From RPQJ01 sp963754125 (GTDB lineage Bacteria; Pseudomonadota; Gammaproteobacteria; Steroidobacterales; Steroidobacteraceae), in the NCBI GenBank assembly GCA_963754125.1, contig CAVWEX010000014.1, positions 372,001-436,000 on the forward strand: DNA of 64,000 nucleotides, in the 5' to 3' direction. The notes beneath the pieces were generated by a model. That model ran no database searches and was not told the origin of the DNA. It saw nothing but the letters and a program-made list of their open reading frames with translations. The translations under genes were made by a program, and so were the position numbers. Within the stretch, counting starts at the first letter, position 1. Each line of letters opens with the position of its first letter. This document shows positions 1 to 9,800 of the stretch, one piece after another.

Positions 1-589
1 CGCGCTGCAGCCGTTCGCCGAGGTGCTGGTGTCGTGGAGTGCGCGCGGCGAGGCGGGACAGCTGACCGGCGCGGAGACCGTCCGACCGCCGGCGTTCCTT
101 GCGGGCGATCGATTGATGAGCGGCTTCTACGTCAACGAGCTGCTCCTGAAGCTGCTGCCCCGGCAGGATCCACACCCGCAGCTCTACGAGGCCTACGAGC
201 GGCTGCTCGCCGGCCTGCAGGACCGCGCGAGCGATCCGGCGCGCGACCTGCGACTCTTCGAGAAGCGCCTGCTCGAGGAACTCGGCTGGGGACTCGACCT
301 CGCGCAGGATGCCGGCAGCGGCGAGCCCATCGAGCCGCGGCGAGCCTACCGTTACCGCGTGGACGGCGGCGCCGAGGCCGTCGGAGGCGTGGCCGAGGGT
401 ACGATGATCTTCGCCGGCGCCTCGCTGCTGTCGCTCGCCCGCGAGGAACTCACCGACCCGCAGAGTCTCGCCGATGCGCGCCGGCTGCTCCGCGCCGCCA
501 TCGAGCAGTGCCTGGACGGCCGGCCGCTGCGCACGCGCGAGGTCATGCGGGCGATGCGCGCCCACGGCGGAGCCGGACCCGGAGGTTGA
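1..589 (+). CDS. recO: DNA repair protein RecO, C-terminal part (5' end outside window)
   Basis: RecO loads RecA with RecF and RecR during recombinational repair of gaps. The open frame enters at base 2 and runs about 195 codons to TGA at 587-589, so roughly the N-terminal OB-fold fifth of a ~240-residue protein is missing. The visible part has RecO-like features (NELLLKLLPRQDPHP, then LLEELGWGLDL). It is followed directly by pdxJ and acpS, the recO-pdxJ-acpS order known from enterics. The GGAGG at 581-585, inside the end of recO, is the likely ribosome site for pdxJ, suggesting coupling. Confidence 0.9.
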   Translation, partial: ALQPFAEVLVSWSARGEAGQLTGAETVRPPAFLAGDRLMSGFYVNELLLKLLPRQDPHPQLYEAYERLLAGLQDRASDPARDLRLFEKRLLEELGWGLDLAQDAGSGEPIEPRRAYRYRVDGGAEAVGGVAEGTMIFAGASLLSLAREELTDPQSLADARRLLRAAIEQCLDGRPLRTREVMRAMRAHGGAGPGG

Positions 590-592
590 AGC

Positions 593-1345
593 GTGCTCAC
601 CCATCCCCTGCGACTCGGCGTCAACATCGACCACGTGGCCACGCTGCGCCAGGTGCGTCGCGCGAACTATCCCGACCCGCTGCTCGCCGCGCTGATCGCC
701 GAGCAGTCGGGTGCGGACAGCATCACGCTGCACCTGCGCGAGGATCGCCGACACATCCAGGACCACGACGTCGAGCGCATGCGCCAGGCGCTGCAGACGC
801 GCATGAACCTCGAGATGGCGGCGACGGACGGCATGATCGCCATCGCGCGTCGCGTCCGCCCGCAGGACTGCTGCCTGGTGCCCGAGCGGCGCGAGGAGCT
901 CACCACCGAGGGCGGGCTCGACGTCGCGGCGCAGGTCGGCCGGCTGCGGGAGGCGTGCACGGCACTCCGTGAGGCCGGCAGCCGCGTGTCGCTGTTCGTC
1001 GATCCGGAACCCGAGCAGCTCGAGGCCGCGTTCGAGGCCGGGGCGCCCGTGGTCGAGCTGCACACCGGCGCCTACGCCGAGGCGACCGGCGAGCGCCAGG
1101 CGCTCGAGCTCTCCCGCCTGCTCGAGGCGGCCCGCTTCGGTTCGCGCATCGGCCTGACGGTGCACGCCGGGCACGGCCTGCACTACCACAACGTGCAGCC
1201 GGTCGCGGCCATCGCCGAGATCGTCGAGCTCAACATCGGCCACGCCATCGTCGCGCGCGCCGTCGTGGACGGCATGGCCGCTGCGGTCCGCGGCATGAAG
1301 GACCTCATGACCGCCGCGCGCCACGGCCTTGCGACAGGCGGCTGA
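593..1345 (+). CDS. pdxJ: Pyridoxine 5'-phosphate synthase PdxJ
   Basis: PdxJ condenses 1-deoxy-D-xylulose 5-phosphate with 3-amino-2-oxopropyl phosphate to form pyridoxine 5'-phosphate, the last ring-closing step of DXP-dependent vitamin B6 synthesis in the cytoplasm. The 250-residue product matches the family length of about 240-250. It shows the N-terminal signature GVNIDHVATLRQVRR (residues 6-20), HLREDRRHIQD, and a C-terminal GHGLHYHN/ELNIGHAIV region that forms the phosphate-binding end of the barrel. The start is GTG at 593, seven bases after a GGAGG. It lies three bases after recO and nine before acpS. Confidence 0.97.
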   Translation: MLTHPLRLGVNIDHVATLRQVRRANYPDPLLAALIAEQSGADSITLHLREDRRHIQDHDVERMRQALQTRMNLEMAATDGMIAIARRVRPQDCCLVPERREELTTEGGLDVAAQVGRLREACTALREAGSRVSLFVDPEPEQLEAAFEAGAPVVELHTGAYAEATGERQALELSRLLEAARFGSRIGLTVHAGHGLHYHNVQPVAAIAEIVELNIGHAIVARAVVDGMAAAVRGMKDLMTAARHGLATGG

Positions 1346-1354
1346 GGGCGGACC

Positions 1355-1744
1355 GTGATCTTCGGCATCGGCACCGACGTCGTGCAGCTCGCCCGCATCG
1401 AGGAGGTGTTCGCCCGCCACGGCGAGCACTTCGTGCGACGCCTGCTGATGCCCGAGGAGGAGGCGGCCTTCCGCCGTTACAAGCGGCCGGTGCGCTTCCT
1501 CGCCATGCGCTTCGCGGCCAAGGAGGCGCTCGTCAAGGCGCTCGGCACCGGGTTCGCGCACGGCATCTGGATCCGCGACGTCGGCATCGCGCCGAACGCC
1601 TGGGGCCGGCCCGAGCCCATCTGGTCCGAGCGCGGCCGGGCCCTGCGCGACCGCCTCGGTGCGGGCGCGGGCCACGTCACGCTCACCGACGAGGCGGGGC
1701 TCGTCGTGGCCGTCGCCGTGCTCATGCGCAAGGAGTCCCAGTGA
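1355..1744 (+). CDS. acpS: Holo-[acyl-carrier-protein] synthase AcpS
   Basis: AcpS transfers 4'-phosphopantetheine from CoA to the serine of acyl carrier protein, activating fatty-acid synthesis. The 129-residue protein has the Mg-binding N-terminus IFGIGTDVVQLARIEE (Asp at residue 8) and the second signature FAAKEALVKALGTGF. It starts with GTG at 1355. Its last four bases overlap the GTG start of the exonuclease gene (GTGA overlap), so the two are probably translationally coupled. Confidence 0.96.
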   Translation: MIFGIGTDVVQLARIEEVFARHGEHFVRRLLMPEEEAAFRRYKRPVRFLAMRFAAKEALVKALGTGFAHGIWIRDVGIAPNAWGRPEPIWSERGRALRDRLGAGAGHVTLTDEAGLVVAVAVLMRKESQ

Positions 1745-2530
1745 CCATCAGCAACGTCTTCGCCTTCGACATCGAGACCGTGCCCGACGTCGAGTTCGGC
1801 CGCCGGCTGCACGGCCTCGAGGGGCTCACCGACAAGCAGGTGGGCTACGTCATGCAGACCCGGCAGCGCGAGCAGACGGGGTCGGAGTTTCTCTCGCTCG
1901 AGCAGCACCGGGTGGTGGCGATCTCGGTCGCGATGCGCACGCGCGACGGCTTCAAGGCCTGGAGCCTCGGCGAGCCCGACGCGCCCGAGGCCGAGCTGGT
2001 GCGGCGCTTCTTCGAGGGCATCGAGCGCTTCAGCCCGACGCTCGTGAGCTGGAACGGCAGCGGCTTCGACCTGCCGGTGCTGCACTACCGCGCGCTGCGC
2101 CACGGCGTGCAGGCGCACCGCTACTGGGAGATGGGCGAGGAGGACCCGTCGTTCCGCTGGAACAACTACATCAGCCGCTTCCACTGGCGTCACGTCGACC
2201 TCATGGACGTCCTCTCGGGCTTCCAGGGTCGCGGCCGCGTCGGCCTCGACAAGATGGCGCAGCTGCTCGGACTGCCGGGCAAGCTGGGGCTGTCGGGCGA
2301 GGTCGTCTGGGACGCCTTCCTCGAGGGCGCGCATCGAGGACATCCGCAACTACTGCGAGACGGACGTCATCAACACCTACCTCGTCTACCTGCGCTTCGA
2401 GCTGATGCGCGGACGGCTCACGCCCGAGGAGCACGAGCGCGAGTGCACCCTCGTGCGCAGCTGGCTCGGCGGCGCGGCGCGGCCGCACCTCGCGGAGTTC
2501 CTCGCCGCCTGGACGGCCGGAGGCGGATGA
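1741..2530 (+). CDS. PolB-type 3'-5' exonuclease, frame broken at ~2329
   Basis: This is a DnaQ-fold nuclease of the DNA_pol_B_exo2 type. The N-terminus has the first DEDD motif (FAFDIETVPD), then LVSWNGSGFDLPVL for the second and NYCETDVINTYLVYLR for the third. The protein is interrupted: the frame starting at 1741 reads to LEGA near 2329, and the conserved IEDIRNYCETD end lies one frame on. Removing one base (for example the G at 2329) gives a continuous protein of about 262 residues, the usual length. The stop at 2528-2530 overlaps the rlmD ATG (ATGA). Without correction the first frame reads straight into rlmD, an artificial fusion. Confidence 0.85.
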
Positions 2531-3837
2531 AGCGCATCAGCGCGGCCTCCGAGGAGGCCGACGTCGTCGATCTCTCCCACGAGGCCGACGGAGTCACGCG
2601 GATCGACGGCAAGGCCGTGTTCGTCGCCGGCGCGCTGCCGGGCGAGCGCGTCGTGCTCCGGCGCGTCCGTCGTCATCGCAACTTCGACGAGGCCGTGCTC
2701 GAGTCCGTGCTCGTGGCGAGTCCCGATCGCGTGGCCGCGCCGTGCCCGCACTACGGCACCTGCGGCGGCTGCGCGCTGCAGCACCTCGAGCCGGCGGCGC
2801 AGCTCGCCTACAAGCAGGCGCAGCTGCTCGAGAACCTGGCGCGCCTCGGCGGCGTCGAGCCCGTTCGGGAGCTCGAGCCGCTGACCGGGCCGGTGTGGAA
2901 TTATCGGCGCCGCGCACGCCTCGGAATCAAGTACGTCGCGCGCAAGGGCCGGGTGGTGGTGGGCTTCCGGGAGCGTGCAGCGCCCTACGTCGCGGACCTG
3001 CACGAATGCCGCATCCTCGCGCCGCCGCTCGACCGCCTGATCGACCCGCTGGCTGAACTCGTGGGCGGGCTCTCGATCGCCGCACGACTGCCGCAGGCGG
3101 AGGTGGCGGCGGCGGACAACGCCTGCGCCGTCGTGTTGCGCGTGCTCGATCCGCCCACGGCGCCCGACCTCGACCGCCTGCGCGACTTCGAGCGAAGCCA
3201 AGGCGTGCGGATCTACCTGCAGCCGGGCGGCCCGGCCACCGTGGCGCCGCTGACGCCGGGCCACGAGCCGCTGCGCTACCGGCTCGAGGCCTTCGACGTC
3301 TCCCTGGAATTCGAGCCGACCGACTTCATCCAGGTGAACGCGCGGCTGAACGAGGCGATGGTCGGGCGGGCCGTCGATGAGCTCGATCCGCAGCCCGCCG
3401 ATCGGGTGCTCGACCTCTTCTGCGGGATCGGCAATTTCTCGCTGCCGCTGGCGCGCCGGGCCGGCGAGGTGGTGGGCGTGGAAGGGGAGGCCGCGCTCGT
3501 CGCCCGCGCCGGCGACAACGCCCGCCGGCAGGCGATCGGCAACGCGAGCTTCGTCACCGCCGACCTCGCCGCACCGGCGGCGGACGCACCCTGGGCGACG
3601 CGCGCCTACGACCGCGTGCTGCTCGACCCGCCGCGCGCGGGCGCGCGCGAGGTCCTGCCGGTGGTGGACCGCTGCGGCGCGAGTCGCGTCGTGTATATTT
3701 CCTGCCATTCGGGCAGCCTCGCCCGGGACGCAGGCCTCCTCGTGCGCGAACACAGATTCAGGCTCGTTGCGGCCGGCGTGATGGACATGTTTCCGCACAC
3801 GACCCACGTCGAGGCCATGGCCGTCTTCGAGCGCTGA
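2527..3837 (+). CDS. rlmD: 23S rRNA (uracil-1939-C5)-methyltransferase RlmD
   Basis: RlmD (RumA) methylates U1939 of 23S rRNA using S-adenosylmethionine. The 436-residue protein has an N-terminal TRAM domain (about residues 10-65), an iron-sulfur-type cysteine cluster beginning CPHYGTCGGCALQHL, the SAM-binding motif LDLFCGIGNFSLPLAR, LLDPPRAGAREV, and the catalytic cysteine in VYISCHSGSLARD near the C-terminus. The start is the ATG at 2527 overlapping the exonuclease stop. The frame is intact to TGA at 3835-3837. Confidence 0.95.
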   Translation: MKRISAASEEADVVDLSHEADGVTRIDGKAVFVAGALPGERVVLRRVRRHRNFDEAVLESVLVASPDRVAAPCPHYGTCGGCALQHLEPAAQLAYKQAQLLENLARLGGVEPVRELEPLTGPVWNYRRRARLGIKYVARKGRVVVGFRERAAPYVADLHECRILAPPLDRLIDPLAELVGGLSIAARLPQAEVAAADNACAVVLRVLDPPTAPDLDRLRDFERSQGVRIYLQPGGPATVAPLTPGHEPLRYRLEAFDVSLEFEPTDFIQVNARLNEAMVGRAVDELDPQPADRVLDLFCGIGNFSLPLARRAGEVVGVEGEAALVARAGDNARRQAIGNASFVTADLAAPAADAPWATRAYDRVLLDPPRAGAREVLPVVDRCGASRVVYISCHSGSLARDAGLLVREHRFRLVAAGVMDMFPHTTHVEAMAVFER

Positions 3838-3841
3838 CACG

Positions 3842-3916
3842 ATGCCCGTCGAAATCGAGCGCAAGTTCCTGGTCGAGAGCGACGCCTGGCCCGCGGCTGC
3901 CGGAGCGGCGCGATGA
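3842..3916 (+). pseudogene. CYTH-domain protein remnant (24 codons)
   Basis: A 24-codon frame begins MPVEIERKFLVESDAWP, the hallmark N-terminus of CYTH proteins (adenylate-cyclase-like and inorganic triphosphatase family; EIERKF supplies metal-binding glutamates). It ends seven residues later at a TGA overlapping the nagZ ATG at 3913. A full CYTH protein has about 150 or more residues, so nearly everything after the first strand is gone. It lies four bases after rlmD. I read it as an internal deletion of a CYTH gene that kept its first 17 codons and its stop, either real or an assembly loss. A functional 24-residue peptide is unlikely. Confidence 0.7.
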
Positions 3917-4958
3917 CGCTCGGGCCGCTGATGGTGGACGTCGCCGGCACCGAGCTCACGGCCGAGGACCGTCGCGTGCTCGCTCCAGCCGCTGGTGGGC
4001 TCGGTGATCCTCTTCAGTCGCAACTTCGAGAGCATCGGCCAGCTCGAGGCGCTCGTGCAGGAGATCCGCGCCGTGCGCAGCCCGCCGCTGCTCGTGGCGG
4101 TGGACCACGAGGGTGGCCGCGTACAGCGCTTCCGCGACGGCTTCACCGTGCTGCCGCCGCAACGGGCGATCGGACGGGTCTACGACGTCGACGCCGAGGC
4201 CGGCCGACGCCTCGCGTGGCAATGCGGCTGGCTGCTCGCTGCCGAGCTGCGCGCCGTCGGCATCGACATGAGCTTCGCGCCCTGCGTGGACCTCGACTAC
4301 GGCGTGAGTGAGGTGATCGGCGATCGCGCCTACCACGCCGACCCGGAGGTGGTCGCTCGCCTCGCCGTCTCCTGCATGCAGGGCATGCGGGCTGCCGGGA
4401 TGGTGGCGACCGCCAAGCACTTTCCCGGGCACGGCGCGGTCGTCGCCGACTCGCACAGGAGCCTGCCCGTGGACCGTCGTCCGCTCGCGGAGCTGGCCGG
4501 CGACCTGCTGCCCTACCAGCGGCTGATCGCGAACGGCCTGTCCTCGATCATGGTCGCCCACGTGCTCTTCCCGGAAATGGACGAGGCACCCGCCAGCTTC
4601 TCGCGACGCTGGATCCAGCAGGAGCTGCGCTGGAACCTGGGCTTCACCGGCGCCGTATTCTCCGACGACCTGAGCATGGGCGGCGCGTCGTTCGCGGGCA
4701 CGGTGCCCGAGCGGGCCCGGCGCGCGCTGGCCGCCGGCTGCGACGTGCTCGCGGTGTGCAACGACCGTGATCGCAGTGCTCGCCGTGCTCGACGAACTCG
4801 CCGGCGAGGCCGACCCGCTGAGCCAGGTGCGCCTCGCGCGCCTGCACGGACGCCCGACGCCGGACCGTCTCGCGCTGCAGCAGAGCGCGCGCTGGCTCGA
4901 GTGCCGTGGCGCGGTCGATCATTGTCGCGACGCCCCCCAGTTGCAGCTCGACGCGTGA
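3913..4958 (+). CDS. nagZ: Beta-N-acetylhexosaminidase NagZ, frame broken twice
   Basis: NagZ is a cytoplasmic family-3 glycosidase that removes N-acetylglucosamine from anhydromuropeptides in peptidoglycan recycling. Key parts are MVDVAGTELTAEDRRVL at the start, LLVAVDHEGGRVQRF, the catalytic loop KHFPGHGAVVADSH (His/Asp acid-base) and FSDDLSMGG carrying the nucleophilic Asp. The reading frame breaks near 3982 and near 4769; deleting one base at each (G in both) gives a continuous 348-residue protein, close to the family's ~340. The ATG at 3913 overlaps the stop of the CYTH remnant. Confidence 0.9.
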
Positions 4959-4975
4959 CAGAGCAGACCACCACG

Positions 4976-5833
4976 ATGAACGATCCAGACGAGTCCCTGT
5001 CCGCAGAAATCCTGCACCGTGCCCCGGACGGCATTGCGGTGGTCGAGGCCGACAGCGCCGCGCCGCACCTGCTGTACGCGAACGCCACCCTCGCGACGCT
5101 GCTCGGCCGGGACGAGGGCACGCTCAGCGGGCTGCGCGCTCGCCGAGATCGAGGCCGCCGTGCCCGCCGAGTCCGCAGTCGCCAACCTGCCGCTGCGCGT
5201 GCACCTGAGACGCTCCGACGGCAGCACGGTGGACTGTGAGCGGTTCGCGCGCCTGCTGCCGCAATCGCGGCTCGCACTGTTCTACCGACCGGTCGCAGCG
5301 GGCGCCGCCGTCGCGTCCGCCGGTGCCGCCGATCGTCCGGGAACGCTCGCTACGCCCGAGCATCTGATGGAAGTGCTGCGCCGGGACTGGTCAACCGCGC
5401 AGCGCGACGGGCGCGTGCTCGGACTGATGCGTTTCGAGGTGGACGGCTGCCGCGACTACCTCGAGGTGTTCGGACGCGGTGCGACCGACAATGCGTTGCG
5501 CCAGGTGGGTCGGACCCTTGCCGCGGCGATGCGACGCTCGAGCGACGTGGTCGCCCGCTCCGGCGACGGCGAGTTCCTCGCCCTCGGCGTGTCCATGGAG
5601 GCGGAGCGCACCGTGCAGCACGCCGGGCTCATCGTCAGGCGGGTGCGCGAACTCGCCATCCTGCATCCGCGCTCGCGCACAGGGCGTTACCTCACCGTGA
5701 GCGCCGGCGTCGTCATCGCGGTGCCGCCGCGGGCGCGGGCTGCGAGGTGATGCTGGAGGCGGCGCGGCAGGCGCTCGCCGCGGCGCAGGAGCAGGGCGGT
5801 AACCGGGTGGTCGCGGGCACGCTGCCGGGGTCG
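4976..5833 (+). pseudogene. PAS plus degenerate GGDEF regulator, frame broken twice and joined to the next gene
   Basis: Residues ~1-55 resemble a PAS sensor (ILHRAPDGIAVVEADSAAPHLLYANATLATLLGRDEG). After a +1 break near 5138 the protein continues through FARLLPQSRLALFYRPV into a GGDEF-like domain (LGLMRFEVDGCRDYLEVFGRGATDNALRQVGRTLAAAMR). The signature site reads SGDGEF instead of GGDEF, so diguanylate cyclase activity is doubtful. A second break near 5730-5745 is of the opposite class (-1 or +2). The end, EQGGNRVVAGTLPGS, looks like a normal GGDEF C-terminus but has no stop and runs on into a hydrolase fragment. Confidence 0.65.
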
Positions 5834-6539
5834 CAGATGGCCATCGCTGACGCCGGCCACCGCGCGATTGCCTACGACCGCCGCGGCTTCGGCCGCTCGT
5901 CGCAGCCCTGGAGCGGCTACGACTACGACACGCTCGCCGACGACCTGGCGGCGGTGATCGAGCAGACCGGGGCGCGGGACGCCGTGCTCGTGGGCTTCTC
6001 GATGGGCGGTGGCGAGGTGGCTCGCTACATGTCGCGTCATGGCGGCAAGTCGGTGGTGCAGGCCGTTCTCGTGTCCTCGGTGCTGCCGTTCCGGTTGAAG
6101 ACGCACGACAACCCCGCCGGCACGGAACAAGCCGCCTTCGACAAGACGGCGCTCGCGCTCAACGAGGACCGGCCCAGGTTCCTGGCCGGCTTCTTCCGAA
6201 CCTTCTTCGGCGTCGACACGGCACGGGACCCGGTCAGCGACGAACTGCTGGCGTGGGCGCGCAGCGTCTCGATGCAGGCCAGCCTCAAGGCCACCCTGGA
6301 GTTGCCTGAAGTCGTTCTCGAGCACCGACTTCCGCAGTGACCTCGCCGCGTTCAAGGTGCCCACGCTCATCATCCACGGCACCGAGGACAAGACGGTGCC
6401 GATCGACGCGTCGAGCCGGGCCGCGGCGAAGGGCATCAAGCACAGCACGCTGGTCGAGTACGACGGCGCGCCGCATGGCCTGTTTGCGACCCACAAGCGT
6501 CGGCTCACCAAGGACCTGATCGACTTTCTCGGGCGCTGA
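5834..6539 (+). pseudogene. Alpha/beta hydrolase (non-heme chloroperoxidase-like), N-terminally truncated, frame broken
   Basis: The sequence from ADAGHRAIAYDRRGFGRSSQPW onward matches the haloperoxidase/arylesterase branch of alpha/beta hydrolases. The nucleophile elbow GFSMGGGE, the acid in HGTEDKTVPID and the histidine in DGAPHGLF are all present. About 50 N-terminal residues with the HG oxyanion-hole strand are absent; the frame instead continues from the PAS-GGDEF gene. A +1 break at about 6301 separates ATL(D) from CLKSFSSTDFR; removing G6301 restores the DC pair usual in this family. An ATG at 5837 could start a truncated product, but without its first strands it is unlikely to fold. 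Confidence 0.7.
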
Positions 6540-6583
6540 GCGCGCGGGCGTGGTCAGCGGTGGTCGCCGAAGAACGAGCAGCG

Positions 6584-6844
6584 ATGCCGACGGAGCCGCT
6601 TCCACCCATTCTGCATCGAGCGCCCAGCGATCTGGCGGACCGCCTTGCACTGGGCCTGACCGGGCTGCTGCGCTTCTTCGCCGACACCTTCTTCGCCAAG
6701 CGTTATGGCCACCGGGCGATCGTGCTCGAGACGATTGCGGCCGTGCCGGGCATGGTGGGCGCGACGGCCACCCACCTGCAGTGCCTGCGTCGCATGGTCG
6801 ACGACGACGGCTGGATCCGCACGCTGATGGAAGAGGCCGAGAAC
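6584..6844 (+). pseudogene. Alternative oxidase, N-terminal fragment cut off at the mfd 3' end
   Basis: Alternative oxidase is a di-iron quinol oxidase that passes electrons from ubiquinol to oxygen without pumping protons. Residues from the ATG at 6584 read LRFFADTFFAKRYGHRAIVLETIAAVPGMV, with the first iron-ligand Glu in LETIA, then WIRTLMEEAEN. In intact enzymes EAEN is followed at once by ERMHLMTF, carrying the second iron ligands. Here the match stops at 6844 and the mfd stop codon (opposite strand) begins at 6850. About half the protein and three or more iron ligands are missing, so it is non-functional as shown. Confidence 0.8.
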
Positions 6845-6849
6845 GGCGC

Positions 6850-9800
6850 TTACTTCGGCAGGCACGAATCCAGCGAGTCCAGCAGCCGGCCCGCGGCGAC
6901 GAAGCGCTGCTCGGGCTCCTCGTGCCGGCCGGCGAAGCGCAGCTTGCTCGGTCCGTCGAAGCGCATCGCGCGCGCGCTGCGCTGCACGAGCAGGATCAGG
7001 GCGCCCGGATCGACCGGCGTCGATTCCGCGAAGGTCACCGACCCACCGGCCGGAGCCACATCCAGGCGCTCGATCCCGAGTCGTGCGGCGGCGGCACGCA
7101 GGCGTGCGATCCGGAACAGGTTCTTCGCGGCCTCGGGCAGCAGGCCGAATCGGTCCACGGTCTCCGCCTGCAGGTCGTCGAGCTCGGCCTCGGCGGCCAC
7201 GGCCGAGATCCGCTTGTAGAGCACCAGCCGCGCATGCACGTCGGGCAGGTACGCCTCGGGCAGCAGCGCGGGCACGTGCAGGTCGATCTCCGGCCCGTGG
7301 TGCAGCGGGCGCTCGAGCTCGGGCGACTTGCCGGCGCGCAGCGCCGCCACCGCTCGCTCGAGCAGCTCCATGTACAGCGCGAAGCCGATCTCCTGGATCT
7401 GGCCGCTCTGGCCCTCGCCGAGCAGTTCGCCTGCGCCGCGGATCTCGAGGTCGTGGGTGGCGAGCACGAATCCGGCGCCGAGGTCCTCGAGCGACTCGAT
7501 CGCCTCGAGGCGCTTCTTCGCGTCGGAGGTCATGGCGTTCTTCGGCGGCGTGATCAGGTACGCATAGGCCTGGTGGTGCGAGCGGCCGACGCGACCGCGC
7601 AGCTGGTGCAGCTGCGCGAGGCCGAAGCGGTCGGCCCGGTCGATGATGATGGTGTTGGCCGTCGGCACGTCGATGCCGCTCTCGATGATGGTCGTGCACA
7701 GCAGCAGGTTGGCGCGCCGGTGGTAGAAGTCGAGCATCACCTGCTCGAGGTCGCGCTCGCGCATCTGCCCGTGGCCGATGACTACGCGCGCCTCCGGCAC
7801 CAGCTCGGCGAGCTGCTGCGCCATCGCCTCGATGGTCTCGACGGCGTTGTGCACGAAGTACACCTGCCCGCCGCGGCGCAGCTCGCGCAGGCAGGCATCG
7901 CGGACCACCGACGCGTTCCACTCCGAAACGAACGTCTTGATGGACAGCCGCGCCGCCGGCGCCGTGGTGATCAGCGAAAGATCGCGCAGTCCGCCGAGCG
8001 CCATGTTGAGCGTACGGGGTATCGGTGTTGCGGTGAGCGTCAGCACGTCCACCTCGGCGCGCAGCGCCTTGAGCCGCTCCTTGTCGCGCACGCCGAAGCG
8101 GTGCTCCTCGTCCACGATCAGGAGCCCGAGGTCCTTGAAGCGCACGCCGCTCTGCAGCAGCCGGTGCGTACCGATGACGATGTCCACCTTGCCGTCCGCG
8201 AGGCCCGCGAGCACGCCCTTCGCCTGCGCGTCGCCGCGAAAGCGCGACAGCAGCTCGACCTTGATGGGCCAGTCCGCGAAGCGGTCGGCGAAGGTCTGGT
8301 GATGCTGCTGGGCGAGCAGCGTGGTGGGCACCAGCACCGCCACCTGCCGGCCGCCCTGCACCGCGACGAAGGCCGCGCGCAGCGCCACCTCGGTCTTGCC
8401 GAAGCCCACGTCGCCGCAGACCACGCGGTCCATGGGCCGCGGTGAGCGCAGGTCATCGAGTACCTGCTCGATGGCACCGGCCTGGTCCGCGGTCTCCTCG
8501 AAGGGGAAGCCCGCCTCGAAGGCGTGCAGCTGCGGCTCGTCCACGGCGAAGGCGTGCCCCGGGCGCGTGGCGCGCCGCGAGTACACGTCGAGCAGCTCCG
8601 CCGCGGCGTCGCGGATGCGCGCCGCCGCGCGCGCGCGTGCCTTCGACCACTGCTCGCTGCCGAGCTTGTGCAGCGGCGCGCTCTCCGCCGGCGCGCCGGT
8701 GTAGCGACTGATGCGCTCGAGTGCCTGCACCGGCACGTAGAGCTTGTCGCCCTCGGCATACTCGAGCACCAGGAACTCGGCGGGCAGTCCGCCCGCGTCC
8801 ATGGTGGTGAGTCCGAGGTAGCGGCCGACGCCGTAGTCCTCGTGCACCACCGCTGCGCCGGGCCGCAGGTCGGCGAGCTGCTGGATGATGCGGGCGGGGT
8901 CGCGGTCCGAGCGTCGGCGTCGGCGCTCCTGGCGCGCGCGGTCGCCGAACAGCTGCTCCTCGGCATACAGGGTGACGGGCGGGTCCGCGAGCACCACGCC
9001 CGAGGCGAGCGGGGCGACCGTGACTGCGACCGGCGCATCGCCGGCAAGGAACTCGTGCCAGCCGGAGACGATGCGCGGCTCGACGCCGAACGGCCGCAGC
9101 AGGTCGAACAGCAACTCGCGGCGACCGGGCGATTCCGCGGCCAGCAGCACGCGTCCCGGATGCGAAGCGAGCCGCTCGGCGAACGCCCGGATCGTCTCCT
9201 CGCGTCGTGCGTCGAGGCGCGCGACCGGTGCCTCGCTCGTGCCGAGATCCACCGCCTCGATGCCGGCGCCCGGTTCGCCCGCGCCGGCGCCGCCGAGCAG
9301 CAACTGGCCGCGCGCGCCCGCGGCCGCCAGCCACTCGGCGGGCGGCAGGCACAGCTCGGCCGGGGCGAGCACCGGGTGCTCGATGTCGTAGCTCCGCTCC
9401 TCGTGGCGCGACTCGACGGTGCGCCAGGCGTCGGCCAGCCCGGCCTCGTGGTCGGCCGCAAGCGCGACCACCGCCCCGTCGGGCAGGTAGTCGAACAGGC
9501 TCGAGGTCGCCTCGAAGAACAGCGGCAGGTAGTACTCGATGCCCGCCGGCGCGAGTCCCTCGCCCACGTCGCGGTACAGCGGCATGCGCGTGAGGTCGCC
9601 CTCGAAGCGCGTGCGGTAGCGGCGGCGGAAGTCGCGGATCGATTCCGGCGCGAGGCTGAACTCGCGTGCCGGCAGCAGCTCGAGCCGCGTCAGCCGCTCG
9701 CTCGAGCGCTGGGTGTCCGCGTCGAAGCTGCGGATGCTGTCCACCTGCCGATCGAACAGGTCGATGCGCAGCGGCGCCTCGCTGCCCATGGGAAACACGT

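Noticed and set aside
1741..3837. A single 698-codon protein fusing an exonuclease to RlmD
   Set aside because: The middle is a frame-shifted reading of the exonuclease end (Arg/Ala-rich, no homology). The true end of the exonuclease is one frame on and overlaps the rlmD ATG.
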